Part shown: piece by piece, positions 42,139 through 51,878 of the stretch | Layout: the number at the start of each line of letters is the position of its first letter | Numbering within the stretch: the first letter of the stretch is position 1 | DNA from: Sphingomonas hylomeconis | GTDB lineage: Bacteria > Pseudomonadota > Alphaproteobacteria > Sphingomonadales > Sphingomonadaceae | NCBI RefSeq assembly: GCF_025370105.1 | Contig: NZ_JANQBK010000015.1 | Location: forward strand, 124,001-188,000 | Length of the DNA: 64,000 nucleotides | Reading direction: 5' to 3' | Position numbers and translations under genes: made by a program | Notes under the pieces: model-generated | Told to the model about the DNA's origin: nothing | What the model saw: the letters and a program-made list of their open reading frames with translations, nothing else | Database searches by the model: none

Positions 42139-43135
42139 GCGCGTCGAGCAGCGCCGCCTCGAACCGCGCCGGCGCCTCGATCTGCGGCGCATGGCCCAGC
42201 CCGTCGAGCCTGACGAGCACGGCATTTTTCATCCGCCGCACTGCGCCCGGCGCGTTGAACGGTATGGCGGTGAGGAATTTCTGCAGCGACGGCGGCGCCT
42301 GCTGGCGGCCGAACGCGGTGCGATCGAGCGTACCGATGATCATCGTTGCGGGCGGCGTGATCCGTTCCAGTTCGTGCGCCACCGGCTGGGTGCGGATCAT
42401 CTCGCTGGTCTTCGCCTGGGCCAGCGCCACCGCATCGCGCCCGCTGCCGTAATACATGCCGGCCAGCATCCACACCCAGCGGTCATAGGCCGGCTTCCAG
42501 CTGTCGTGATAGTAATTGGCCTGTTGATAGGCCTTGATCGAGGCGTAGCTCGTGCGCTTCTCGCCCGCCCACAGCGTATCGACATCGGTATAGCCGACGC
42601 CCTCTTCGCTGCGATCCTTCAGCCCGATCGGATTGACCAGCACGAGCCGGTCGACGGCGGCGGGAAACATGATCGCATAGCGCATCGCCAGCATGCCGCC
42701 CATCGAATGCCCGACGACCGAGGCGCGCTGCACGCCGCGCGTGATCAGCAGCTTGTTGGTCAGCGCCGCCATCAGTTCCAGGCTGTATTGCGCGGCCTTG
42801 GGCTTGGACGATTTGCAGAAACCGAGCTGGTCCGGGATGATCACGCGAAAGCCGGCCGCGGCCAGCGCGCGCGCGCTGCTTTCCCAGGTGGCGCCGCAGA
42901 AGTTCTTGCCGTGCAGCAGCACCACGGTGCGACCGTTGGGGCGCTCGGCGGCAATGTCCATGAACGCCATCCGCGCCGGCGCACCAACGATATCGACGGT
43001 CATCGACTGGACCGGCCAGGGATAATCGAACCGCTCGAGATTGGGCCCGAAATCGCGCGCGACGGGCACGGGCTCCGCGGCGGCGGTCAGTGCCAGCGCC
43101 GCCATCGCCGCCAGACAGAAACCCGGATGCCGCAT
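42119..43135 (-). CDS. Secreted or periplasmic alpha/beta hydrolase
   Basis: A 338-residue hydrolase with a signal peptide (RHPGFCLAAMAALALTAAAEP). The oxyanion region is VVLLHGKNFCGATWE, the nucleophile lies in VVGHSMGGMLAMRYA, the acid in IIGTLDRTAFG and the His in LDGLGHAPQIE. The pattern fits the haloalkane dehalogenase/epoxide hydrolase-like superfamily, but the substrate is unknown. ATG 43135 has GGAG seven bases upstream; the GTG at 43156 does not. It is divergent from greB across a 121-base region with two palindromes, and convergent with bactofilin. Confidence 0.9.
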   Translation of the reverse strand: MRHPGFCLAAMAALALTAAAEPVPVARDFGPNLERFDYPWPVQSMTVDIVGAPARMAFMDIAAERPNGRTVVLLHGKNFCGATWESSARALAAAGFRVIIPDQLGFCKSSKPKAAQYSLELMAALTNKLLITRGVQRASVVGHSMGGMLAMRYAIMFPAAVDRLVLVNPIGLKDRSEEGVGYTDVDTLWAGEKRTSYASIKAYQQANYYHDSWKPAYDRWVWMLAGMYYGSGRDAVALAQAKTSEMIRTQPVAHELERITPPATMIIGTLDRTAFGRQQAPPSLQKFLTAIPFNAPGAVRRMKNAVLVRLDGLGHAPQIEAPARFEAALLDALRPQRR

Positions 43136-43170
43136 TCTTGTACTCCAATAATCCACAGACGCGCAGCATA

Positions 43171-43218
43171 GCGTTAGTTAACGCGCCCTGCACCGTGTTA
43201 TTGTTACAGATTAACAAT
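43171..43218. promoter_or_regulatory. Two palindromes in the divergent hydrolase/greB promoter region
   Basis: GCGTTA-GT-TAACGC at 43171-43184 and ATTGTTA-CAGAT-TAACAAT at 43200-43218. Both are perfect inverted repeats and both contain GTTA/TAAC arms. They lie between divergent genes and may bind one regulator of one or both. Confidence 0.45.
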
Positions 43219-43256
43219 GCTGGCGCCGGGCTTGCGCTCGGCGCCGCTGCGCAGGC

Positions 43257-43760
43257 ATGAACATCGGCATGGACCGCCCCAATTATATCACCCCCGCCGG
43301 CTATGCGGCGCTCAGCGCGGAATACCGCCAGCTGCTGGGCGAAGAGCGCCCCAAGCTGGTCGATGTCATCTCCTGGGCGGCGGGCAATGGCGATCGTTCT
43401 GAGAATGGCGACTATATCTACGGCCGCAAGCGACTGCGCGAGATCGATCGCCGTGCCGGCTTTCTCGCGCGGCGGATGAAAGCGGCCAAGGTGGTCGATC
43501 CCGCGCAGCAGCCCGATCGCACCCACGTCTATTTCGGTGCGACCGTGACGATCGCGGACGAGGACGACGTGCAGCGCACGCTGACTATCGTCGGCGACGA
43601 CGAAACCGAGGCCGGCGCCGGCCGGATCGGCTGGAACGCGCCGCTCGCCCGTGCGCTGCGCGGCGCCGGGATCGGCGATGTACGACGCGTCGAGCTGCCT
43701 GGCGGCGAGCGCGAATATGAGGTCATGGCGATCAGCTATCCGCCTGCCATTCGGGGGTGA
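43257..43760 (+). CDS. greB: Transcription elongation factor GreB
   Basis: A 167-residue factor that stimulates cleavage of backtracked RNA by RNA polymerase. The N-terminal coiled coil reads YITPAGYAALSAEYRQLLGEE and continues with NGDRSENGDYIYGRKRLREIDRR, which holds the Asp and Glu of the acidic tip and the basic GreB patch. The C-terminal FKBP-like domain has YFGATVTIADEDDVQRTLTIVG and IGWNAPLARALRGA. It can start at ATG 43257 or ATG 43269; neither has a strong binding site. Compared with the Gre-like protein at 28011 it is a complete, standard factor. Confidence 0.92.
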   Translation: MNIGMDRPNYITPAGYAALSAEYRQLLGEERPKLVDVISWAAGNGDRSENGDYIYGRKRLREIDRRAGFLARRMKAAKVVDPAQQPDRTHVYFGATVTIADEDDVQRTLTIVGDDETEAGAGRIGWNAPLARALRGAGIGDVRRVELPGGEREYEVMAISYPPAIRG

Positions 43761-43813
43761 CACTCCCCTGCCCCGGCTGTTAGGCCCGCATCACGCAATC
43801 AACGGAGACCGGC

Positions 43814-44593
43814 ATGAGCGACGATCCCACCCGAAACGTCGCGCTGCTGATCGACGCCGACAATGCCCAGCCCTCGTCGCTCGATCCGGTACTGACCGTG
43901 CTGGCCGATCTCGGCGCGGTCAACGTGCGCCGCGCGTACGGCAACTGGAGCAAGCCGGGGCTGAAGACCTGGGCGGCGCTCACGCTCAAGCACGGCATCG
44001 AACCGCAGCAGCAGTTCGACATCACCAAGGGCAAGAACGCCACCGACATGAAGATGACGGTCGACGCGATGGACCTGCTGTATCGCGGCCGCGTCACCGG
44101 CTTCGGGATCATGTCGTCGGACAGCGATTTCATGCCGCTGGTGATGCGCATCCGGCAGGAAGGGCTGCCGGTCTACGGCTTCGGCTCGTCGCGCACGCCC
44201 GAGGGGTTCCGCCAGGCCTGTACCCGGTTCATCGATGTGACGGGCCTTGCCGTGCAGGAGGAATTGCCGCCGCCCCGGCCGGTCGCGCCCAAGCCGGTCA
44301 AACCGGCCGGCACCGCCGCGGCGCCCGGGCTGACGCTGCCGCCGCCGATCATGGTTACCGCGGCGCCAGTCGGCGAGGAACTGGTCAAGCTGCTGGGGGA
44401 CGCCTGGAAGGCAGCGAAGCGCGATGCGGACGGCTTTGCCAGCGTGTCCGAAGTCGGCCGCATCGCCGGCAACCGGTCGAGCTTCGACGTCCGCAGCTAC
44501 GGCTTTTCCAAGCTCGCCGACCTGATCGCCACCTTGCCCGAGTTCCGCGCCGAAGTGCGCGAGGGCAGAACCTATGTGAAGCGGGTCCGCTGA
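43814..44593 (+). CDS. NYN domain and LOTUS/OST-HTH domain protein (LabA/DUF88 family)
   Basis: A 259-residue protein. The N-terminal 150 residues are a NYN/PIN-like RNase domain: VALLIDADNAQPSS with the first metal Asp pair, NATDMKMTVDAMDLLY with the second, and SSDSDFMPLVMRIRQEG with the third. A Pro-rich linker (PPPRPVAPKPVKPAG) follows. The C-terminal LOTUS domain is SYGFSKLADLIATLPEFRAEV. This pairing is known in bacteria, where the LOTUS domain binds RNA and the NYN domain cleaves it, but cellular targets are not established. The ATG at 43814 has GGAG eight bases upstream. It probably acts in the cytoplasm on RNA. Confidence 0.92.
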   Translation: MSDDPTRNVALLIDADNAQPSSLDPVLTVLADLGAVNVRRAYGNWSKPGLKTWAALTLKHGIEPQQQFDITKGKNATDMKMTVDAMDLLYRGRVTGFGIMSSDSDFMPLVMRIRQEGLPVYGFGSSRTPEGFRQACTRFIDVTGLAVQEELPPPRPVAPKPVKPAGTAAAPGLTLPPPIMVTAAPVGEELVKLLGDAWKAAKRDADGFASVSEVGRIAGNRSSFDVRSYGFSKLADLIATLPEFRAEVREGRTYVKRVR

Positions 44594-44615
44594 ATCAGTC
44601 TCGAAACGGGCAGTT

Positions 44616-44686
44616 CCCCTGCGAAAGCAGGGGCCCAGGGCCCATGGCGCAACGCCTGTAACCCTGGACTCCTGCTTTCGCAGGAG
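44616..44686. repeat. Paired REP-like palindromes, family A, copy 3
   Basis: CCCCTGC-GAAA-GCAGGGG at 44616-44633 and CTCCTGC-TTTC-GCAGGAG at 44669-44686, with GCCCAGGG and GTAACCCTGGA between. It lies between the NYN and M28 peptidase genes, 30 bases before the latter. Confidence 0.8.
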
Positions 44687-44715
44687 AACGCCGATCGCAA
44701 ATGGAACGAAGCAAG

Positions 44716-46362
44716 ATGAAACGCACCCTCGCCCTATCCCTGGCAGCGCTGACCTTGATCGGTGCGGCCAAGGCCCCCGCCACGGTCGATCCGGCGCGCC
44801 TGTCCGGGATTACCAAGACGCTCGCCTCCGACGATTTCGAAGGCCGCGGCCCCGGCACACCCGGCGAGACCAAGACGATCGCCTATCTGATCGCGCGCTT
44901 CAAGGCGCTGGGGCTGGAGCCGGGCGGCACGGCAGGGTCGTGGATCCAGAAGGTGCCGTTGATCCACACGCAATTGGGCGACGGCACGACCGAACTGATC
45001 GCTGCCGACGGCAAGCGGACTGCGCTGATACGGCCGGGCGACCTCAACCTCACCACCGTCGGCGCTGCGCCGCGGATCGATATCGCCGGCGCGCCACTGG
45101 TCTTCGTCGGCTACGGCGTGACCGCGCCGGAGGCCGGGTGGGACGATTTCAAGGGCGTCGACCTCAAGGGCAAGGTCGCCGTGTTCCTGGTCAACGATCC
45201 CGATTTCGAGGCGGTCGCGGGCGAAGATGCCAAGGGCCGGTTCGGCGATCGCCGCATGACCTATTATGGCCGCTGGACCTACAAGTTCGACGAGGCGGCA
45301 CGGCGCGGCGCGGTGGCGGCTTTGATCGTGCACGACACCGGGGGCGCCGGCTATGGCTGGTCGACCGTCTCGGCCAATGCCGGCGAGAATTACGACATCG
45401 TCCGTGCCGCCGACGACAAGCGTATTCCGCTGCAGGGCTGGATCGCGCACGACGTCGCCGACCGGCTGTTCGCGTCGGCCGGTCAGGATTTGAACGCGCT
45501 GCGCAAAAAGGCGCGCACCGCCGCGTTCCGCCCGGTCGAGCTGCCGCTGCGCTTCGCCGCGTCGCTGCCGGTCAAGGTCGATCGGATCGAGAGCGCCAAC
45601 GTGATCGCCAAGCTCACCGGCAAGACACGCCCGAACGAGAGCGTGATGTTCGCGGCGCACTGGGACGCATACGGCCAGGGACCGGCCGAGGCCGGCGGCA
45701 AGACGATCCGCCCCGGTGCCAATGACGACGCCCTGGGCGTGGCCGGCGTGCTCGAACTCGCGCGCCTGTTCAAGGCCGCGCCGCGCACCGATCGCACCCT
45801 GGTATTTGCCGCCTGGACGGCCGAGGAGCGCGGGCTGCTCGGATCGGAATATTATGCCACGCACCCAATCTATCCGCTGGCGACCAACGCCGCCAACCTG
45901 ACGCTCGACATCCTGCAGACCGCCGGCCCGGCGAAGGACGTGATCCTGGTCGGCGCGGGCAATTCGACGCTCGATACGCTGCTGACCCAGGCAGCGACCG
46001 CGCAGGGCCGCACGATCACGCCCGAAACGTTCAGCGAGCGCGGCCTGTTCTACCGCGCCGATCATTTCTCGGTCGTGCGCCGCGGCGTGCCCGCGCTGCA
46101 ACTGATGGCGCTGGGCGGTGCTGCCGACATGAAGGTCGGCGGCCGTGCCGCCGGGCAGGCCTGGCTCGATGCCTATATGGCCTGCTATCACAAGACCTGC
46201 GATGCCTGGGATGCGGGCTGGGATCTGACCGGCGCCGCCCAGGATGTCGCGCTGTTCCACGCGATGGGCACGCAACTGGCCAAGGCAGGGACATGGCCCG
46301 CCTGGAGCGCGACCTCCGAATTCGCCGCCGAACGCGCCAGGTCCGCCGCGGCGCGAGAATAG
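44716..46362 (+). CDS. M28 family metallopeptidase with PA domain, exported
   Basis: Zinc aminopeptidase-like protein of 548 residues from ATG 44716 (ATG 44701 adds five). The signal peptide is KRTLALSLAALTLIGAAKA. A PA-type insertion lies at about 110-260. Metal ligands are visible as His-Asp in AAHWDAYGQG, Asp in GANDDALGV, Glu-Glu in TAEERGLLGS, and a final His in YRADHFSVV. All are standard for M28. It probably cleaves N-terminal residues of peptides in the periplasm or outside the cell. A family A repeat precedes it. The second M28 enzyme at 49480 is not a close copy. Confidence 0.93.
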   Translation: MKRTLALSLAALTLIGAAKAPATVDPARLSGITKTLASDDFEGRGPGTPGETKTIAYLIARFKALGLEPGGTAGSWIQKVPLIHTQLGDGTTELIAADGKRTALIRPGDLNLTTVGAAPRIDIAGAPLVFVGYGVTAPEAGWDDFKGVDLKGKVAVFLVNDPDFEAVAGEDAKGRFGDRRMTYYGRWTYKFDEAARRGAVAALIVHDTGGAGYGWSTVSANAGENYDIVRAADDKRIPLQGWIAHDVADRLFASAGQDLNALRKKARTAAFRPVELPLRFAASLPVKVDRIESANVIAKLTGKTRPNESVMFAAHWDAYGQGPAEAGGKTIRPGANDDALGVAGVLELARLFKAAPRTDRTLVFAAWTAEERGLLGSEYYATHPIYPLATNAANLTLDILQTAGPAKDVILVGAGNSTLDTLLTQAATAQGRTITPETFSERGLFYRADHFSVVRRGVPALQLMALGGAADMKVGGRAAGQAWLDAYMACYHKTCDAWDAGWDLTGAAQDVALFHAMGTQLAKAGTWPAWSATSEFAAERARSAAARE

Positions 46363-46520
46363 CCCTATCGGCTCGTCGCGCTTTCAGACCATGCCACGCC
46401 GGAAGCCCTTCGGATTACGACGAGTTCAGCATCTCACTCTGCTGTCCACGGTGTCACGGTGCTAGCTGGACGTTGGATCGTGCGGGGGTCGCCGGTCCGT
46501 CAGAAGAAGAGTTCAAGAGT

Positions 46521-46793
46521 ATGTCAGCGCACCGCATGATCGTTACCGGCAAGGTCCAGGGCGTCGGATATCGTAACTGGGCGGTCGGCCGCGCCCGCGT
46601 GTTCGGCGTCACCGGCTATGTCCGCAACAGTGGCAAGGCCGTCGAAGTCGTGGTGTCGGGCGACGACGACGCGGTCGAAAAGATGATCGAGGCGATGCGT
46701 GAGGGTCCCGCGACCGCCCGCGTCGATCATGTCGAAGTGCATGCCGCCAACGACGCGAAGTTGAAGGGCTTCACCAAGCGGCTGGGGGCCTAG
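46521..46793 (+). CDS. Acylphosphatase
   Basis: A 90-residue enzyme that hydrolyses carboxyl-phosphate bonds, for example in acetyl phosphate or 1,3-bisphosphoglycerate. The phosphate loop is GKVQGVGYRNWA with the catalytic Arg, and the Asn is in GYVRNSGKAVEVVV. The remaining strands (VDHVEVHAA) complete the alpha/beta sandwich. Length is normal. The ATG at 46521 has no strong binding site, but the upstream frame is not protein-like. The 158 bases before it hold nothing else that I can support. Confidence 0.94.
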   Translation: MSAHRMIVTGKVQGVGYRNWAVGRARVFGVTGYVRNSGKAVEVVVSGDDDAVEKMIEAMREGPATARVDHVEVHAANDAKLKGFTKRLGA

Positions 46794-46834
46794 CGGACGC
46801 TGGCGCCACGCGCAAAACGTGGTAACTTTCGCTC

Positions 46835-47401
46835 ATGACGATTCACGAGCAACTCTCGCAATCGCATCTCGCCAAGCTGACTGTGAAGGATTTCCTCACG
46901 CTTGCCGAAGCCGGTTCGTTCGATCGCTACGCACGCAGCGAATTGATCGAGGGGGAGATCTGGGTCGTGAATTCGATTCACCGCACGCATGCGCGTGTTC
47001 AGGCAGAGATGACGGCAGCGGTTAGCGTCGCGCTGCGCGCGGCCGGCCTCGATCTGGTGTTGTACGCGAGCCCTTCCACCGAACTCGCGGACGATAGCCT
47101 GCCTGAACCGGACATTGTCGTCGGCGTGCCTGCCGACGGCAAATGAATGGCTGGCACCGAGGTCGTGCTGGCAATCGAGATTTCGGTTTCGACGCTGAAA
47201 ATGGACCTCGGGCGAAAATTGCATCTCTATGCGCGGCACGGGATACCAGAATATTGGGTCGTCGATCCCGAGGCCGCAGTGATCCATCAGTATTGGGAGA
47301 AGGCCGACAACGGCTACGCCAAGGTGCGCGAGATAGCCCTGGGCGAGCCGATCACCGCCGCGACGATCCCCGGCCTGAGCGTGGAAACGTCGCGCTTGTA
47401 A
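46835..47401 (+). pseudogene. Uma2 family endonuclease interrupted by an in-frame TGA
   Basis: The frame from ATG 46835 runs for 103 codons to TGA 47144-47146. It then continues in the same frame, beginning with ATG 47147, for 84 more codons. Together the two parts make one ordinary Uma2/DUF820 protein of 188 codons. The PD-(D/E)xK site is split: ELIEGEIWVV and PEPDIVV (Asp) in the first part, LAIEIS (Glu) and GRKLHLYARHGIPEYWVVD (Lys and the family C-terminus) in the second. A single change from TGG or similar would restore it. Either the gene is dead or the second part is translated by re-initiation at the adjacent ATG. Assembly error is also possible. Confidence 0.8.
47147..47401 (+). CDS. 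C-terminal fragment of the Uma2 endonuclease (possible re-initiated product)
   Basis: The 84-codon part after the in-frame TGA starts with ATG directly behind the stop (TGAATG). It keeps the Glu and Lys of the active site but lacks the first Asp, so it should not be active alone. Complementation with the N-terminal part is imaginable. Its expression is not supported by a ribosome binding site of its own. Confidence 0.45.
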   Translation: MAGTEVVLAIEISVSTLKMDLGRKLHLYARHGIPEYWVVDPEAAVIHQYWEKADNGYAKVREIALGEPITAATIPGLSVETSRL

Positions 47402-47407
47402 TCAGGC

Positions 47408-47438
47408 GGAACCGGCGGGCGCTTTGCCCGCCGGTTCC
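47408..47438. terminator. Perfect 13-base hairpin between convergent Uma2 and EttA genes
   Basis: GGAACCGGCGGGC (47408-47420) pairs with its inverse (47426-47438) around GCTTT. It fills the 42-base gap between convergent stops. No T-run follows, so two-way termination is likely but not classical. Confidence 0.7.
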
Positions 47439-47443
47439 GAAGA

Positions 47444-49123
<1,680 letters not shown>

Positions 49124-49479
49124 GGGAAATGCTCCGTTGTTGGCGAAATGATCTGCGGGAAAAGTTGCCCGCGATGTAGTCAACGCGGGCACGCTTGGCA
49201 ACGCGCGGGGCTTGGGTGTAGCGTTCGACGATGGAACGGACCGAGATCCCCGAGGACGAACAAATTCCGGCTTGGGTTCACGCCGTGGACCACGCACGCG
49301 GGCGCCCAGGATACCAGGTGCCGATGCGCGCCGCGCGGCGCACCCGCTTTCACGGGGGCACAGGGGCAAGTCCCTGTTTGACGGGATAGCAACCGCGTCA
49401 CTATCGCCCTCCCCGTTACGTATCGCCCGCCGCGGTCTTCCTTCGCACCGGCGTTCAATCCCCTGGAGCAATCACCCGC
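49124..49479. other. 356-base intergenic region without a supported gene
   Basis: It holds the leaders of divergent ettA and the M28 gene. An open frame of 52 codons from ATG 49231 has no recognisable content. A degenerate stretch at 49300-49385 (GCCCAGGATACC, then CCCGCTTTCACGGGGG) recalls the arms of the family A repeat but is not a clean copy. Confidence 0.5.
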
Positions 49480-50886
49480 ATGAAAACCGTCGCTTCCCTG
49501 CTGATCGCCGCCACCGCGCTCTCCCCGCTCGCCGCGCAACGCCCGCAGCAGCGCACCGATCTCCCGGCCCCCGCCAAGGTCGAGGCGAGCGTCGCCAAGC
49601 TGCGCGACGCGGCACTGAAGGACGAGGTCGCCTATGACATCGTCGAGGGCCTGACGACGGAAGTCGGGCAGCGCCTTGCCGGCACCGAAGCGGAGGCGCG
49701 CGCGCGCGCCTGGTCGGTCGTGAAGCTGAAGGCGTTGGGGTTCAAGAACGTGCGTATCGAGACCTACGACATGCCGGTCTGGGTGCGCGGCACGGAGACC
49801 GCGGAAGTGATCAGCCCGTTCCGGCAAAAGCTGCAGCTGACCGCCCTGGGCAATTCCGGCGCCACCCCGGCCGGCGGGCTGACCGCCGAAATCGCCTATT
49901 TCCCGACCTTCGCCGACCTGCAGGCCGCTCCCGCCGGCAGCCTCAAGGGCAAGATCGCGTTCGTGTCGAACGCGATGGTCGCGACGCAGGATGGCTCGTC
50001 CTACGGCCAGTTCGGCGCGGCGCGCTTTACCGGCCCCAATGTCGCGGCACAGAAGGGCGCAGCGGCGATCGTCGTCCGGTCGATCGGCTCGGATCACGGC
50101 CGCGGTCCGCATGCCGGGCTGACCAATTTCGCCGACGGCGTGACGCCGATCCCGGCTGCCGCGCTGGCCACCGCGGATGCCGACAACCTCTCGCGCATGG
50201 TCGCCCGCGGCAAGCCGGTGCGTCTCAAGCTCGTCCTCAGCCCGCGGCAGACCGGCGTGCATCAGTCCGGCAACGTGGTCGCGGAAGTCCCGGGCAGCGA
50301 TCCCAAGGCCGGGATCGTGCTGGTCGGCGGGCATCTCGACAGCTGGGATCTCGGCACCGGCGCGATCGACGACGCCTCGGGCGTGGCGATCACCGCCGCG
50401 GCGGCCAAGCGCCTGCTCGACGGCCCCCGCCCCCGCCGCACGATCCGCGTCGTGTGGTTCGGTTCGGAGGAAGTCGGCGGCTTCGGTGGCCGCGCCTATC
50501 TTGCCGCGCATCGCGACGAACGGCACGTGCTGGCGGCAGAATCCGATTTTGGCGCGGATCGCGTGTGGCGGCTGGAGACCAACCTGCCCGACGCCGCCCG
50601 CCCGATCGCGGACCGCCTGGCGATCGCGCTTGCCCCGCTCGGCATCGTCCGCGGCACCGGCACGTCGCACGGCGGCGCCGATATCGAACCGGTGCTCGGC
50701 ACGGGCGTCGCCGGGGTGGATCTCGACCAGTCCGGCCAGCGCTACTTCGATTACCATCACACGCCCGAGGATACGCTGGACCGCGTCGACCCTGCGCAGC
50801 TCGCGCAGAACGTCGCCGCATGGACGGCAATGCTGGCGATCGTCGCCAACGCGCCGGAGGATATCGGCCCGGTGTCACCGAAATGA
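49480..50886 (+). CDS. M28 family metallopeptidase, exported (second copy type)
   Basis: A 468-residue exported peptidase. The signal peptide is KTVASLLIAATALSPLAAQ. Metal site motifs are VGGHLDSWDLGTGAIDDASGV (His, Asp), WFGSEEVGGFGGRAYL (Glu-Glu), AAESDFGADR (Asp) and YFDYHHTPEDTLDRV (His). A PA-like region lies at about 110-240. The C-terminal pattern is that of the PGCP/carboxypeptidase Q-like M28 branch, which cleaves dipeptides. ATG 49480 has GGAG eleven bases upstream. It is monocistronic. Confidence 0.93.
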   Translation: MKTVASLLIAATALSPLAAQRPQQRTDLPAPAKVEASVAKLRDAALKDEVAYDIVEGLTTEVGQRLAGTEAEARARAWSVVKLKALGFKNVRIETYDMPVWVRGTETAEVISPFRQKLQLTALGNSGATPAGGLTAEIAYFPTFADLQAAPAGSLKGKIAFVSNAMVATQDGSSYGQFGAARFTGPNVAAQKGAAAIVVRSIGSDHGRGPHAGLTNFADGVTPIPAAALATADADNLSRMVARGKPVRLKLVLSPRQTGVHQSGNVVAEVPGSDPKAGIVLVGGHLDSWDLGTGAIDDASGVAITAAAAKRLLDGPRPRRTIRVVWFGSEEVGGFGGRAYLAAHRDERHVLAAESDFGADRVWRLETNLPDAARPIADRLAIALAPLGIVRGTGTSHGGADIEPVLGTGVAGVDLDQSGQRYFDYHHTPEDTLDRVDPAQLAQNVAAWTAMLAIVANAPEDIGPVSPK

Positions 50887-51043
50887 GACGAACCGAGTCG
50901 CCCCTCCACCTTGCTGCAGGCTGAATCCCGACCTTCCTGGGGGATGTTTGCGATTGACCGCCCCAAAATCGCCGTTATTGGCAGTGGTTCGCGGGGGGCA
51001 ATCGAGCTAGCCGCGAATTTTGCTATGCTTGGGAGCAAACCGC

Positions 51044-51307
51044 ATGAAGAAGATCGCTTTTGTTCTCGCTGCCGCCGGCCTGATGTCCGTGGCCGCTTGC
51101 ACCAAATCGCCGGAAGCCGAAGCTGTTGTTAACAACGCTGACATGGTTGCCGACAACATGGAAATGACTGCCGACAACATGGACGCGATGGCGGACAACA
51201 CCTCGAACGCCGTCGCTTCCGACGTCCTCGAGAACGTTGCCGACAACATGAACGCCGCTGCCGACAACGTTCGCGACGCTGCGGACGAAAAGGTCGACAA
51301 CATGTAA
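51044..51307 (+). CDS. Small lipoprotein with ADNM heptad-like repeat
   Basis: An 87-residue protein. MKKIAFVLAAAGLMSVAAC is a lipoprotein signal with Cys19. The mature part is almost entirely a repeat of about seven residues built on ADNM: NNADMVADNMEMTADNMDAM, then ADNTSNAVASDVLENVADNM, and NAAADNVRDAADEKVDNM at the end. The spacing of Met, Val and Ala suggests an amphipathic helix or coiled coil like Lpp or alanine-zipper lipoproteins. ATG 51044 has GGGAG eight bases upstream. Two strong tetraloop hairpins follow the stop, as expected for an abundant, stable mRNA. A structural role in the envelope is inferred; I do not know a named family. Confidence 0.85.
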   Translation: MKKIAFVLAAAGLMSVAACTKSPEAEAVVNNADMVADNMEMTADNMDAMADNTSNAVASDVLENVADNMNAAADNVRDAADEKVDNM

Positions 51308-51314
51308 TCGTGTC

Positions 51315-51334
51315 GATCGGGCTTCGGCCCGGTC
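51315..51334 (+). ncRNA. UUCG-tetraloop hairpin in the lipoprotein 3' UTR
   Basis: GATCGGGC-TTCG-GCCCGGTC is an eight-base stem with one wobble pair and the very stable UUCG loop, eight bases after the stop codon. It stands 14 bases before the terminator hairpin. I read it as an mRNA-stabilising element; a processed 3' UTR small RNA is possible but unsupported. Confidence 0.45.
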
Positions 51335-51348
51335 GGTCTCGTTTCAGG

Positions 51349-51378
51349 AAAGGGCGTCCCGCAAGGGGCGCCCTTTTT
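51349..51378 (+). terminator. Intrinsic terminator of the small lipoprotein gene
   Basis: AAAGGGCGTCCC pairs with GGGGCGCCCTTT around a GCAA tetraloop, a 12-base stem (one wobble). It is followed directly by T residues. This is the clearest Rho-independent terminator in the window. Confidence 0.92.
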
Positions 51379-51498
51379 CGTTGTGCGGATCGGATCCCGC
51401 CGCGCCGCGGCGCTGCCACACAATCGTCACATGCGGCACGATCCGCTGCCATAGCACCTTGCGTCCCCGCCCCATCCCGCCTAAGCGCAGCCCAGCGT

Positions 51499-51578
<80 letters not shown>

Positions 51579-51630
51579 TCCTTCATCACTGCCGGCGGCC
51601 CCTGCGGCCCCGCCGATCCGGGCGAAGCAG

Positions 51631-51825
51631 ATGCGCACGATATCCCAGGACGTCGCGGTGCGGCTCTATCATCTCGGCGACGACGGCACGGCCGCGACGC
51701 TTGTCTACGGCACGCTGGCCGAGGCGCTGCAGCTGGCGGCGCAGCAGCCGGACGACGTGCAGGACGGGCTGTTCCTGCAGACCAGCAACGATGTCGTCGC
51801 CTATCTCGATTACATCGACGGCTGA
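51631..51825 (+). CDS. Small conserved-looking hypothetical protein
   Basis: A 64-residue protein, MRTISQDVAVRLYHLGDD at the start and TSNDVVAYLDYIDG at the end. It is acidic, with an amphipathic middle (GTLAEALQLAAQQPDD), and no signal peptide. It lies between two tRNA genes, 55 bases after tRNA-Pro. I recall proteins of this look in sphingomonads but know no function. GAAGCAG precedes the ATG at 51631. Confidence 0.6.
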   Translation: MRTISQDVAVRLYHLGDDGTAATLVYGTLAEALQLAAQQPDDVQDGLFLQTSNDVVAYLDYIDG

Positions 51826-51878
51826 ACCGCCTGCCGCGTTGACCGAGACGCCGGGCTTCCGCTAACGAACCGGTGCGT

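Noticed and set aside
46835..47401. Selenocysteine or programmed read-through at the TGA of the Uma2 gene
   Set aside because: Uma2 proteins do not use selenocysteine, and I see no hairpin of SECIS type right after the codon. A mutation or re-initiation explains it more simply.
49231..49389. A 52-codon frame (MERTEIPEDEQIPAW...) before the second M28 gene
   Set aside because: No binding site, no family pattern, and its second half overlaps a degenerate repeat-like stretch. I count it as noise.
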